Counted from the stretch's first letter, positions 50,979 to 59,423 are shown. The stretch: 64,000 nucleotides of DNA from Candidatus Nyctobacter psychrophilus (GCA_014305025.1 JACRTY010000049.1:124001-188000); one strand, 5' to 3'. The notes: a model not told the origin generated them from the sequence alone. Made by a program: numbers and translations.

Positions 50979-51201
50979 TACTATTCGGGTCTGGCTCCGC
51001 GGTGCCGGCGATAAAAACCAAAACAGCGCGGATCTGATCGACCGTGACGGAGGGAAATTCGGCAGCGACTTCCTTGACACTCAAATTTTCGAGGTTCCGT
51101 AGAATTGCGGACACCGGGACGCGCGTGCCGCGAAACACCCACGCGCCGCTCACCTTTCCTGGCACGCTTTCCAGTTCAGCACATTGCGACCAATTGAGCA
51201 T
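50956..51201 (-). CDS. DUF433 antitoxin-like protein
   Basis: 81 aa from the ATG at 51201, which shares one base with the mod-remnant stop (TGATG). The signature is clear: SVPGKVSGAWVFRGTRVPVSAIL and NLSVKEVAAEFPSVTVDQIRAVL. DUF433 proteins are homeodomain-like small proteins usually paired with a PIN-like DUF5615 toxin. Here no PIN partner follows; the next gene is the RelA/SpoT gene, overlapping by 23 bp. A switched partnership is inference. Confidence 0.85.
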   Translation of the reverse strand: MLNWSQCAELESVPGKVSGAWVFRGTRVPVSAILRNLENLSVKEVAAEFPSVTVDQIRAVLVFIAGTAEPDPNSSGPQQVV

Positions 51202-51949
51202 CAAGCGACCTTGCAGACTTTTATAACGTCGTCGCCGAGGTGGTTGATGACTTTAACGGCGATCCGGCCGTATTTGGGCTTGGGGAAGGCGCGGGACGTG
51301 TCGCTGTTCAGGGTGGCCCAGGCCCAGGCGTCGGCGTCGATCTCGGCTTTGAGCGTCGTCTTGAGGGCGTTGTGCGGATCGTTCGCGCCCAGAAAGTACG
51401 CGTGCCGAACGAAGAAGCTCTCTTCGTTGTAATCGGTGTCGATGAACCAACAGGCGATGCCGTCCGGGCCGTCGCTGGTCACTTCGCCGGTGCTCGGGGG
51501 AAGACGTCGACGCCCTTGATCTGCACGCGAACTTTGTCGTCGGGTTCTGAGATGAGGGCTATGTCCGGCTCGCCGAAAACGACGAAGAGGTTCGCTTTGT
51601 CCGTCGTCTTTAGGTCGCCGGACATGTGCAGATCGGCGTTCATCCGCGCCTTGAGCACCGCAAGGCAACCGAGTTTGGTGAACTCGGTCGTATGCGCTTC
51701 GTAGTTGAACCCGCAGGCGATGAGCACGTCGAAGCCGGCTTCGGCCGCCTCGCGCGCCGCCGCGACGAGATCCGCGCGAGTGACCGTGCCGAACTCCGGG
51801 CCGATGAAGATCGCAGCGCGTTTCTCGGGCGCCGATTCGGAATCGCCCTCGACGTAGCGACCGTCGGCACAAACCAGATCGCCGGGCCATGGCACGAGCG
51901 ACGTAAATGTGATCTTGTCGTCTTTGTGAGCCTCCTGTACCCAGATCAT
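51201..51949 (-). pseudogene. C-terminal stump of a large site-specific DNA methyltransferase (Mod), frameshifted
   Basis: The first frame (51949 to about 51490) reads AHKDDKITFTSLVPWPG, RAAIFIGPEFGTVTRADLVAAA, DVLIACGFNYEAHTTEF and VLKARMNADLHMSGDLK. The next frame continues with STGEVTSDGPDGIACWFIDTDYNEESFFVRHAYFLGAN and ends IAVKVINHLGDDVIKV. Together these are the last third of the Mod partner of the large DEAD/DEAH restriction proteins. One base is lost at DVF|P (near 51497). The N-terminal two thirds, with the FxGxG and DPPY motifs, are absent; a D12 methylase gene lies in their place. The stump should be inactive. Confidence 0.85.
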
Positions 51950-51974
51950 GTCTATCGGTCCACCGGCTCCCGGA

Positions 51975-52859
51975 TCAGTACGTCAAGAGCAGTCGATCGG
52001 AAACGCGCTCATGGTCAAGGCATGCTCCGCGACTTTGGAAACGCTTCAACATTGAAGGCCCACCCGCAAGTAAAATCTCACGCTCGAACAAGCCGGCGGG
52101 AAGGTCTAGCTCAAGATGTTCCTGACCCGATCTTTTCTGTCCGTCAATGCTCAGCGCAACGAACACGCCACGCCTCTTGCATCGAGCGATTTCTGTCAGC
52201 AATTCTCGGAAGTCAAACGATTGCGCACCGTAAAGAATCCGCTGCGTATATACATACGGTGGATCGCAATAAGCCAAGTCGCCGGCGCAAGCCTCGCGCA
52301 GTGTCCGCTTGTAGTCTTGTAAGAGGAAGGTAGTCGTTTGAACTCGTGACGACCATTCCTCAACACGCGAGTTGAATCTAACTGGCGCGATTGGCTTGTG
52401 GGGTCCTCGTGGCGTCGACATATAGCCGTCCGCCTTACGGAATCTTACTACGCCGCCATAACAAGCACGACAAAGGAACACGAAATCGGCCCCGTTGGGC
52501 CTAGCGTTAAAGGCGCTCTTCAATTCCTCGTAGCGTTCTCTGGGATCGCCAGTATGGTAGGCTTGCCAACGGTCCGCATACCACCTCTTAAGCATCGTCG
52601 GGTTTTCCCGCAACGCCGTCCATATTTCCATCAGCGGCGCATACGTGTCCCCCGCAATCCCTTCGCGCGGGGCGACTGTCGCCAGTACTGCGCCGCTTCC
52701 TATAAAGGGCTCGATATATGTCCCAAACCGCCGGGGAAAAGCGGCGGCAATCGAAGCTGCGAATCGTTGCTTGTTTCCGATCCACTTGAGCAGGGAATTC
52801 GCCGGCGGTTCGTACAGCGCGATCGGGGCATCGAGTATCAGAGGCGGTGAGTGCGGCAT
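51975..52859 (-). CDS. D12-class DNA adenine methyltransferase of the nested R-M system
   Basis: 294 aa. SAM pocket LLKWIGNKQRF and FIGSGAVLA; catalytic DPPY in DLAYCDPPYVYTQRI; LSIDGQKRSG near the end. This is the Dam/DpnM-like N6-adenine class. The start codon touches the inverted repeat at 52858-52876, and the controller and nuclease genes run in the opposite direction from the same short region. It would protect sites cut by the PD-(D/E)XK enzyme. The recognition sequence is unknown. Confidence 0.92.
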   Translation of the reverse strand: MPHSPPLILDAPIALYEPPANSLLKWIGNKQRFAASIAAAFPRRFGTYIEPFIGSGAVLATVAPREGIAGDTYAPLMEIWTALRENPTMLKRWYADRWQAYHTGDPRERYEELKSAFNARPNGADFVFLCRACYGGVVRFRKADGYMSTPRGPHKPIAPVRFNSRVEEWSSRVQTTTFLLQDYKRTLREACAGDLAYCDPPYVYTQRILYGAQSFDFRELLTEIARCKRRGVFVALSIDGQKRSGQEHLELDLPAGLFEREILLAGGPSMLKRFQSRGACLDHERVSDRLLLTY

Positions 52860-52876
52860 ATCCTAATTTGGGATAT
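52858..52876. promoter_or_regulatory. Candidate C-box operator between the M and C genes
   Basis: Inverted repeat ATATCC-N7-GGATAT in the 46 bp between the divergent M and C starts. It covers the first base pairs of the M gene and overlaps a possible -35 of the C gene. C proteins of R-M systems bind such repeats to repress M and time the expression of R. Confidence 0.55.
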
Positions 52877-52897
52877 TTACGGTGCGTCGAGTATGTT
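52869..52897 (+). promoter_or_regulatory. Candidate promoter of the controller gene
   Basis: TTGGGA (52869-52874), a 17 bp gap and TATGTT (52892-52897). The expected start point is at about 52904, next to the GTG at 52906, giving a leaderless mRNA as reported for several C genes. The boxes are weak, so confidence is limited. Confidence 0.35.
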
Positions 52898-52905
52898 CTC
52901 CTACG

Positions 52906-53145
52906 GTGGACGAGCGTGACCTCGAACGACAAGCGACCGTGCTTCGCCAAGAACTGCGGCAACTGCGCAATGAGCAAGGCGTAACGCAGACTGAATTGGC
53001 CGAACGCTTAGGCCAACCGCAATCGTATGTGAGCAAATATGAGTCCGGCGAACGGCGTCTTGATTTACCAGAAATTAGAGTGATCTGCGTCGCTCTAAAC
53101 GTGCCGCTGCGCACACTGATCGAGCGGTTCGAGTCAGCTCTGTGA
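52906..53145 (+). CDS. Controller (C) protein, XRE-family regulator
   Basis: 79 aa from the GTG at 52906; a GTG at 52882 would add 8 residues. The HTH_3 domain is complete: LRQLRNEQGVTQTELAERLGQPQSYVSKYESGERRL. Length fits R-M controller proteins. The stop overlaps the nuclease start (GTGA), the standard C-R coupling that delays nuclease synthesis after entry into a new host. Confidence 0.85.
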   Translation: MDERDLERQATVLRQELRQLRNEQGVTQTELAERLGQPQSYVSKYESGERRLDLPEIRVICVALNVPLRTLIERFESAL

Positions 53146-54065
53146 TACCGGATCAGCGTTTTCAAAAACAACCCAAGGCTTTCTGGGCAACGGTTCGACT
53201 GGTCAGCCAGAGACTTGGCTACGTGACACGTGTCCGTTCGGGAATCGGGCCGATTAAAGTTCCAACGCTTAACGAAATCGCGCGTGCGCTCGAATCGGCG
53301 CATCTTGATCCTCACCACGTTCTTCAGTCTCCAGGGGTCGGCAATGAGCTTGGGGCGCTTCTGTGCGACTACTTTCAATATCGAGCTGAGGTTCTCAACG
53401 ATTTCGTCCGCACGCAACTGATGGACCGCGTGCAAGCACAAACGGAGTTTACCGCGCTACGCCAACAGCATCCGACTGTCTCTATTCCTATGAACAAGCA
53501 AAGCGGCGAAAAGAAAGTAGAAAGTTACCTCTCGGGGATGGTCAACATCTTGGTGAAGAGCACAGTCGGTGACTTCCCCTGCGATTATGATCCGCGCCAA
53601 TTGACGACGTTGACTCGTGATCGCGTTCCGTTACGTACATTCTCCCGGCGGTTTGACGGTGCTTTTCCATCTGTTGTTAATCCCATTGCGATCTGGGAGA
53701 TTAAGGAGTACTACTTCACCACCACGTTCGGTAGTCGCGTGGCTGACGGCGTTTACGAATCGCTTCTCGATGGCCTTGAACTTGAGGAGGTCCATGACCA
53801 CGAAGGGATTCACGTTCTCCATTACTTGATCGTTGATGCTTACAATACTTGGTGGAATAAGGGTCGCTCGTACCTGTGTCGCATCATCGATATGCTCCAG
53901 ATGGGGTACGTTGACGAGGTTCTGTTTGGGCGTGAAATTGTCAAGCGCCTTCCCACACTCGCGCGAACGTGGATGGAAATCGCTAAAGCGCGCGGCGTCG
54001 ACGACGAAACCTCGGAACCTCCAGGCATCGCCAAAGAAGGCGATAGTTCGGCGAGTAAGGCTTAA
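53142..54065 (+). CDS. Type II restriction endonuclease (PD-(D/E)XK type, assigned by context)
   Basis: 307 aa from a GTG overlapping the C gene. A likely nuclease core is RRFDGAFPSVVNPIAIWEIKEYY, with Asp172 and the pair Glu186/Lys188. An N-terminal helical part (1-150) may bind DNA, with QKQPKAFWATVRLVSQRLGY. The coupling to a C protein and the divergent D12 methylase strongly suggest restriction function. Specificity is not deducible. Base use is visibly less G+C-rich than the flanking genes, consistent with recent transfer. Confidence 0.78.
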   Translation: MIPDQRFQKQPKAFWATVRLVSQRLGYVTRVRSGIGPIKVPTLNEIARALESAHLDPHHVLQSPGVGNELGALLCDYFQYRAEVLNDFVRTQLMDRVQAQTEFTALRQQHPTVSIPMNKQSGEKKVESYLSGMVNILVKSTVGDFPCDYDPRQLTTLTRDRVPLRTFSRRFDGAFPSVVNPIAIWEIKEYYFTTTFGSRVADGVYESLLDGLELEEVHDHEGIHVLHYLIVDAYNTWWNKGRSYLCRIIDMLQMGYVDEVLFGREIVKRLPTLARTWMEIAKARGVDDETSEPPGIAKEGDSSASKA

Positions 54066-54257
54066 AGCAGCATTCCACGATATCCAAAGGCGATATTACG
54101 GCCGCATCCTCTGACTCGCATCCCCGCTTTCACTATCACGCGCGGCACCTGCTCAAACAAGACCTGGGTCGAATTTCTCTTGCTGGGTTCGGTTTCTTCT
54201 GGAGTCGTCTGGACGTGCTTGAAGAGCCGAATCGTCTCGCGGCCGGCTGTTGCCGCG

Positions 54258-57200
54258 CTATACCAGCGCTTTGGCGGCGATAGCGTCGTAAGAGACTTCG
54301 CTTTCTACCTTGCCGCGAAATTGGCTTCCGTCTGGAAACTGCCGGAACTCCGCGAACGCCCAGCGACCGTGCGTTCCTAAATTGTTCACGCCGGGAATCC
54401 AATACGTGTCCATCGTCATCTTCTTGTCCTTGGCATCTTCACCGCGGTAGCCTTTGATCTCGACGATCAGGTTGAGCAAGTCGTCCTCTCCGTGGCCATC
54501 CTCGAGACGCACGATGAAGTCCGGGCGATAGCGCCGCACCTCGGAACCGAAACGGTACGGCACCTCGAACCCGAGGCTGTGATTCTTCACGTACGCCCGC
54601 ACGCGCGGATGCAGTTCGGCGACGCGGCAGAACTCGGTTTCCCAATCGCTATCGAGGATCGCCCAATTCAGATGACAACGACGCGGGTCAGTCTGCCAAC
54701 GCAGCGTCTTCGAAGTCGTGAAGTTCACAGAGGCGGTCGTTCCGGTCGGCGTGTATGGGTCGAGCAACGCTTTGATCGCGCGCTCGCCGACGAGATTCAC
54801 ATTGATGCCCGCGATGATCTTGTTGCAGGCGGCATCGGCAAGGGTCTTGTAGCGCAGCTGTGCGGCGTAGGTGCCGCCTTCACATTTGAGATAGCCGTCG
54901 AGCCACTCGCGCGTGACGCGCTTGAGCTGATTGAATAGGTACGATTGCGGCGCCTCACCCGAGCGCCAGCGCGAAACGAGGTACGCCGTCAGTTCGTACA
55001 CGATCTGCGAGGGGCGTACGTCGCCCGTGTGCGCGAGCGTGAGGTCCGCCGCTTCGCCGATAATGCCGGCGTTCTGCGTCGAGGTCGCCCCGATGAGGGC
55101 CGGCGTCAAGCGGAGCACCGAGTCTTCGTTGAAGGTCGCGGTGACGTGATCCGTCGGCAGTTCGACGCGGTAGCCTTCGACCCGTGGAAAGCGGATCTCC
55201 GCGGCATCACGGTCGGGGCGGATCGCTTTGACGAGGATCGTCTCGCGCGGTCGCTGCGGAGAAACGACGACGGGCTGGGCGGTGAAATCGAACGGGACGC
55301 CGAGCACATCGGCATACTCGACATCGAAGAGGCCGCGCTCGTTGAGATCGTAGGACTGCCGGCGTAGCGCGCGCCCGATGACCTGCTCGCACAACAACTG
55401 CGTCCCGAACGCGCGCACGCCCAGCACGTGGGTGACCGTATTGGCATCCCAACCTTCGGTCAACATCGAAACGGACACGACGCAGCGGATCGACTCCCCG
55501 AGGGAACCCGACTTGCCGACGGTGTTCATCACCTCGCGCAACAGCCTCGCTTCGCCGATGTCTTTGTCGGCGCGAAGCTCGTCGGCGAGTGCGCCGCCCC
55601 GCTCGAGAGCCTCCCGGCGGAAACGGTCGATTTCGGGCGCGGCGACCTTGCGGAAGTTTGGGTCGAAACCTTCCCCCGATTCCAACTGGCGGCTGTCGAT
55701 CAGGATCGCGTTCGGGCGAGCCAGCGCATTGCCGTGCTCGTCGAAGTTGCGGAAAAGTTCGAGGCGCCCGGGAATCAACGTCTGCGAACCGTCCTCGTTA
55801 TCGCGCAGGAAGCCTGAGATGTAATCGTAGACGAGCTTCGACGTCGCGGTGTTGTTGCAGACGACGATGAAGCACGGCGGAACGCTGATGTTCTCCGCTC
55901 GCCATGCATCGAACGTTTTGACGTAGTGGCCGTACAGTGCGTCAAGCGCGGTCTGCAGCTGCGGCGGCAGATCGGCCGGGTCGAGCGCTTCCTTCTTGCC
56001 CTTACCGCCTTTAGGCAGTTTCTTTCCGATGTGGTCCCACAGGTTGCGGAACATCGGCATCTGACCACCGGGAATGTTGTCGGAGACGGGGACGCGGGGC
56101 AGCTTGACGATCCCGCACTCGATCGCATCCATGAGCGAGAAATCACTCATCGTCCACGGGAACAGCGTCCCCTCGGTGTAGCCGGAGCCGCCCAGGAAAA
56201 ACGGAGTCGCGGACAGGTCGATCACGCGGGCAATGCCGAGCTTGTTCTGAACGGTTTCAAGTCCAGTGATCCAGACGCGTGCGGCCTCGGCGTTCTTCTC
56301 GGCTTCCTTTTTCTCGTCCCCTTTGAGTTCGTCGTCCGAGGGCGTGTCCGGCTTTTCGCGGTAACAGTGATGCGCTTCATCGTTGAGCACGAGAATGTTC
56401 TTGAGCCCCATGAGTTCGGGCATCACCCGTTGCAGCATCTGCCCTGGCGTTTCGAGCGTTTGCAGCGCCGGGCCATGACCTTCTAAGAGCGCGCGGCCGA
56501 CTCTCGAGAGCTCGAGCCGTTCACGGAGTTTGAAGGCGTGATAGTTGGTGACGACGACCTTAGCACTTCTGACATCCGCGAGCAGATCGCTCGGGACGAG
56601 CTGGCGCGTCGCGTACAGGTTGCCCGGATCGCTCGGGAGCAAGACGCGCAGGCGGTCGAGAATGGTCAGACCCGGCGTGACGACGAGAAACCCCCGCGTG
56701 AAGCGTTTGCTCTGACGGTGGCGTTCGGCGTTGATCGTTTGCCACGCGATCAGCATCGCCATTACGGTCGTCTTACCGGCGCCTGTGGCGAGTTTTAGCG
56801 CGACGCGCATGAGGTCCGGATTCGCTGCTGCGTTGGCCCGCGCCAGGTGATCGAGGAACCGTTTTCCCTCGCGGGCTCGCGGCGCGACCTCGGTGAGCCA
56901 GATGACGGTTTCGACGGCCTCGATCTGACAGAAGAACGGGCGGGGGCCGTCGAAGGAATGGTGCCGCCAGTATTGCAGCAGGCGCGCGGTTTCGGGCGAG
57001 ACCTGCCACGTGCTCGGGTTCGAGCGCTCGCGCCACCGATCCACGTGCGCGCGAAGTTCGCTGATGACCGACGCCAGTTCGTACTGTTGGTCTTCGGTCG
57101 ACAGCCCCTTGCCTTCGTCGAACACGAGCGCCGTCTGTTTGCCGCCCTGCCTTTTCGGCTTCGGTATCGGCGTGATGAACCGCGGCGAACGCCGACCCGG

Positions 57201-57305
57201 GACCGTTTTCTGCGTCGGCTGCCCCTGCTCGTCGAGTTCCCAATGCTCGCCGGGATACTCGTACGGCGAATTCAGGATAGGGTTACTGAAGAAGCGCTCG
57301 TCCAT
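54258..57305 (-). CDS. Large DEAD/DEAH helicase-nuclease restriction protein (type III Res-like, BPTD_3080-type)
   Basis: 1015 aa from the ATG at 57305. The N-terminus reads MDERFFSNPILNSPYEYPGEHW. Helicase motifs: LKLATGAGKTTVMAMLIAW, VVTNYHAFKL, VLNDEAHHCYR (DEAH), ARVIDLSATPF, SMLTEGWDANTVTHVLG and CEQVIGRALRRQ. A C-terminal PD-(D/E)XK-like block is present in YRPDFIVRLEDG and LIVEIKGYRG. It should work with the full-length Mod, which is truncated here, so it may be unprotected or inactive. The gene itself is full length and open throughout. Positions 54066-54257, downstream, hold no gene I can support. Confidence 0.88.
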   Translation of the reverse strand: MDERFFSNPILNSPYEYPGEHWELDEQGQPTQKTVPGRRSPRFITPIPKPKRQGGKQTALVFDEGKGLSTEDQQYELASVISELRAHVDRWRERSNPSTWQVSPETARLLQYWRHHSFDGPRPFFCQIEAVETVIWLTEVAPRAREGKRFLDHLARANAAANPDLMRVALKLATGAGKTTVMAMLIAWQTINAERHRQSKRFTRGFLVVTPGLTILDRLRVLLPSDPGNLYATRQLVPSDLLADVRSAKVVVTNYHAFKLRERLELSRVGRALLEGHGPALQTLETPGQMLQRVMPELMGLKNILVLNDEAHHCYREKPDTPSDDELKGDEKKEAEKNAEAARVWITGLETVQNKLGIARVIDLSATPFFLGGSGYTEGTLFPWTMSDFSLMDAIECGIVKLPRVPVSDNIPGGQMPMFRNLWDHIGKKLPKGGKGKKEALDPADLPPQLQTALDALYGHYVKTFDAWRAENISVPPCFIVVCNNTATSKLVYDYISGFLRDNEDGSQTLIPGRLELFRNFDEHGNALARPNAILIDSRQLESGEGFDPNFRKVAAPEIDRFRREALERGGALADELRADKDIGEARLLREVMNTVGKSGSLGESIRCVVSVSMLTEGWDANTVTHVLGVRAFGTQLLCEQVIGRALRRQSYDLNERGLFDVEYADVLGVPFDFTAQPVVVSPQRPRETILVKAIRPDRDAAEIRFPRVEGYRVELPTDHVTATFNEDSVLRLTPALIGATSTQNAGIIGEAADLTLAHTGDVRPSQIVYELTAYLVSRWRSGEAPQSYLFNQLKRVTREWLDGYLKCEGGTYAAQLRYKTLADAACNKIIAGINVNLVGERAIKALLDPYTPTGTTASVNFTTSKTLRWQTDPRRCHLNWAILDSDWETEFCRVAELHPRVRAYVKNHSLGFEVPYRFGSEVRRYRPDFIVRLEDGHGEDDLLNLIVEIKGYRGEDAKDKKMTMDTYWIPGVNNLGTHGRWAFAEFRQFPDGSQFRGKVESEVSYDAIAAKALV

Positions 57306-57410
57306 TAGGGCAACTCTTGATATCGCCGTGCTGCACCACTGGCCTGCTTGGTTAACGCTTGGCAACCGACCAGGCTGGCCATTGAGCCGTACACGCAAAA
57401 GTGACACGGT

Positions 57411-57611
57411 ATGTGTATGGACAGGACAATCTCGTTTCGGATTCCTGACACCGTCAGGGCGGTTCTCGAAGCGGAAGCTCAAAGCCAGTCGATCGGCGTT
57501 ACGACGTTGTTGCGCCGAATCACCGAATCATGGGTGCGTGAGGCTCGCCGACGCGCCATTCGGCCGAACTCGCGTGAAGGCAGGCGAGATCGTGTTGGTC
57601 GATTGGCGTGA
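57411..57611 (+). CDS. Ribbon-helix-helix (CopG-like) antitoxin
   Basis: 66 aa from the ATG at 57411 (ATG at 57417 also possible). The RHH opening is MDRTISFRIPDTVRAVLEAEAQ, then IGVTTLLRRITESWV; the Arg-rich tail overlaps the next gene by 38 bp. It is probably the antitoxin of the MazF-like toxin and its repressor. It is divergent from the Res gene. Confidence 0.75.
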   Translation: MCMDRTISFRIPDTVRAVLEAEAQSQSIGVTTLLRRITESWVREARRRAIRPNSREGRRDRVGRLA

Positions 57612-57927
57612 TGCACGCGGCGCGGAGACCAACCGTGCGGGACGTCCGGCCGTCGTCATCTCGGACGATGCAATCGCACCCGCGCACCCACGCTCCGTCG
57701 TGCTCGTACCACTCACGAGTAAGCGCGATGCAGCGATCGCCGGACTCACCGTCACGCTGGAGCCGACGGCGGCCAACGGTGGCGCGGTGCGAAGCTACCT
57801 GTTGGCTCATCTGGTGACCGCGACTGCGGTTGTCCGCATCAAAGGGCGGCCTGGAACGTACATTGAGCCGAGGCAGCTCGATGAACTACGCGAAGCCGTG
57901 GCGCTGTGCGTTGGGGCACAACGGTGA
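57574..57927 (+). CDS. MazF/PemK-like endoribonuclease toxin
   Basis: 117 aa from the GTG at 57574 (a GTG at 57538 would add 12 residues). The MazF start is typical: KAGEIVLVDWRDARGAE, then GRPAVVISDDA and VVLVPLTSKRDA, with LLAHLVTATAVVRIKG and the C-terminal LDELREAVALCVG. The RHH gene overlaps its start, so they form a two-gene toxin-antitoxin unit. The stop abuts the convergent permease stop with no gap. Confidence 0.85.
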   Translation: MKAGEIVLVDWRDARGAETNRAGRPAVVISDDAIAPAHPRSVVLVPLTSKRDAAIAGLTVTLEPTAANGGAVRSYLLAHLVTATAVVRIKGRPGTYIEPRQLDELREAVALCVGAQR

Positions 57928-59097
57928 CTAAACCGCTGCTCCGTGCTCGTGGATGTCGCCGTGATGCAGGCCGTGGTCAAGCATATCGCCGTGGTCGTGA
58001 TGGCCGTGATCCATCGGATACTTCCGATTCAGGTACGTGAACCAGCCGATCGCAATCGCCGCGAGAACGTTCAGCCAGAACGTGTAGTTGAATGAGAAGG
58101 TCTCCACCATTGCCAGTATGTGCGTGTTCGGTTTAGGGACCTGATGAAACGCCGTGAAGACGAGGTCCATGACGATCGCGGCTAAGACCATCGTCGTAAA
58201 AAAGATCGCAAAAATGTACGCGGCCATCTTCCAACCATAATATTTGCGGTAGACATCGAGCAGCGGCAGCACGATGAGATCGGCGTATAGGAACGACAGG
58301 ACGCCGCCGAATGAGATTCCGGTTCCCCACAGGATCGCGGCCATCGGAACGTTCCCGATCGAACACACGAAGGTGAGCATCGCAATGACGGCGCCGGCGA
58401 CGGCATTCGCCGGCACCGCAACGATGGCCGGTGCGCCCGCGAGGAAGAGCGTTTTCCATACGTGCGGCGGGACGAAGACCGCTAGAAAGCCGGCGATGAT
58501 GAAGCCGCCGACAACGTCTTTCCAGAGCATCGACCAGTCCATCGCGACGCTTTGCGCGACGATGATCGGCGTACGCGGATTGCGCAGTTTCTCCCAGAGG
58601 GTCGCGCCCTCGACGGTCTCGCCGCCATGTTCGTGTCCGCCGCCGGTTTCTTCGTGGGCGCGCGCCTCCTCAACGAGCTTTTTGGGATAGGTCAGCTTCA
58701 CGAGCAACGACATGATAGCAATCAGAACGACGCCGCCGATCCATTCGCCGACCGTGAACTGCCAGCCCAACAGCAGGTATAGGATGACGCCGAGTTCCAC
58801 GACCAGGTTCGTCGAAGAAAACAAGAACGCAAGTGAGGGCGTGAAGGCGGCGCCTTTTTTGAAGAGCGTTCGGCTAAGCGTGGCGGCTGCATACGAACAA
58901 CTCGAGCTGGCGGCGCCGTAGCCCGCGGCGAGTGCGATCTCGCGCACGCCGCTGCGGCCGAGTTGTTCGCGCATCCGGGCTTTGGAAACGACGGCTTGGA
59001 TGATGCCGGAGAGCGCGAAACCCAATACGAGGCTCCAACCGACTTGCCACGCCATGGCTCCCGCAGCGAGCAGGGCCTCACCGATCTTCGCAATCAT
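57928..59097 (-). CDS. Permease of the DUF318/ArsP (YraQ-like) family
   Basis: 389 aa with 8-10 membrane helices. Hallmarks: LVLGFALSGIIQAVVSKARM, ALAAGYGAASSSCSYAAATLSRTLFKKGA with the conserved SSCSYAA, and a second repeat FVCSIGNVPMAAILWGTG. A His-rich cytosolic loop (HEETGGGHEHGGETVEG) and a His/Asp-rich C-terminal tail (DHGHHDHGDMLDHGLHHGDIH, shown in part) suggest metal binding. Family members export organoarsenicals or metals. The start overlaps csoR by 4 bp (ATGA). Confidence 0.88.
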   Translation of the reverse strand: MIAKIGEALLAAGAMAWQVGWSLVLGFALSGIIQAVVSKARMREQLGRSGVREIALAAGYGAASSSCSYAAATLSRTLFKKGAAFTPSLAFLFSSTNLVVELGVILYLLLGWQFTVGEWIGGVVLIAIMSLLVKLTYPKKLVEEARAHEETGGGHEHGGETVEGATLWEKLRNPRTPIIVAQSVAMDWSMLWKDVVGGFIIAGFLAVFVPPHVWKTLFLAGAPAIVAVPANAVAGAVIAMLTFVCSIGNVPMAAILWGTGISFGGVLSFLYADLIVLPLLDVYRKYYGWKMAAYIFAIFFTTMVLAAIVMDLVFTAFHQVPKPNTHILAMVETFSFNYTFWLNVLAAIAIGWFTYLNRKYPMDHGHHDHGDMLDHGLHHGDIHEHGAAV

Positions 59098-59387
59098 GCG
59101 ACTTCCCGCCGCAAGGTCAGGATATCCATGAGTTCGGCAACGGCCGCCGCCGTTTCGCCGCCTTTGATTTGGTCGACGACGCAGTGCTCGAGGTGGTTCT
59201 GCAGCTCGAGCCGGCTCACGCCGTCGAGTGCGCCGCGTACGGCCGCGATTTGCTTGATCACCTGAACACAGTACGTATCATCCTCAATCATCTTGATGAT
59301 CCCGTCGAGGTGACCCCGCACCGACTTCAGCCGGTTGAGGAGGTCTTGCTTTCGCTGCAAGCTGAGGCTGCTTTTCCGCTTCGCCAT
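59094..59387 (-). CDS. csoR: CsoR/RcnR-family metal-sensing repressor
   Basis: 97 aa. The DUF156 fold is shown by LLNRLKSVRGHLDGIIKMIEDDTYCVQVIKQIAAVRGAL, with the conserved Cys (about 39), and LELQNHLEHCVVDQIK with His and Cys (about 64-68), the C-H-C set of Cu(I) sensors. It probably represses itself and the permease. A palindrome lies in the spacer of its promoter, and no leader is left before the ATG. The metal could be Cu or another thiophilic ion; the residues favour Cu(I). Confidence 0.93.
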   Translation of the reverse strand: MAKRKSSLSLQRKQDLLNRLKSVRGHLDGIIKMIEDDTYCVQVIKQIAAVRGALDGVSRLELQNHLEHCVVDQIKGGETAAAVAELMDILTLRREVA

Positions 59388-59393
59388 ACTGCA

Positions 59394-59423
59394 ACTCTAC
59401 CCCACCCGGGGTGGGCCCGTCAA
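59394..59423 (-). promoter_or_regulatory. csoR-permease promoter with operator in the spacer (probably leaderless)
   Basis: Minus strand: -35 TTGACG (59423-59418), an 18 bp spacer, -10 TAGAGT (59399-59394). The spacer holds a CCCACCC-G-GGGTGGG palindrome (59401-59415), the type of G/C-tract repeat bound by CsoR proteins. The expected start point, about 7 nt past the -10, is the A of the csoR ATG at 59387, and no ribosome site exists. The mRNA is therefore probably leaderless. Confidence 0.72.

Noticed and set aside
54066-54257. 192 bp between nuclease and Res genes, possible remains of the mod 5' end
   Set aside because: One frame stays open but shows no methyltransferase motif or start codon, so I cannot call a remnant.
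57010-57573. MazF frame extended back to 57010
   Set aside because: The extension lies antisense to the Res gene and over the RHH gene. The MazF family starts near 57574.
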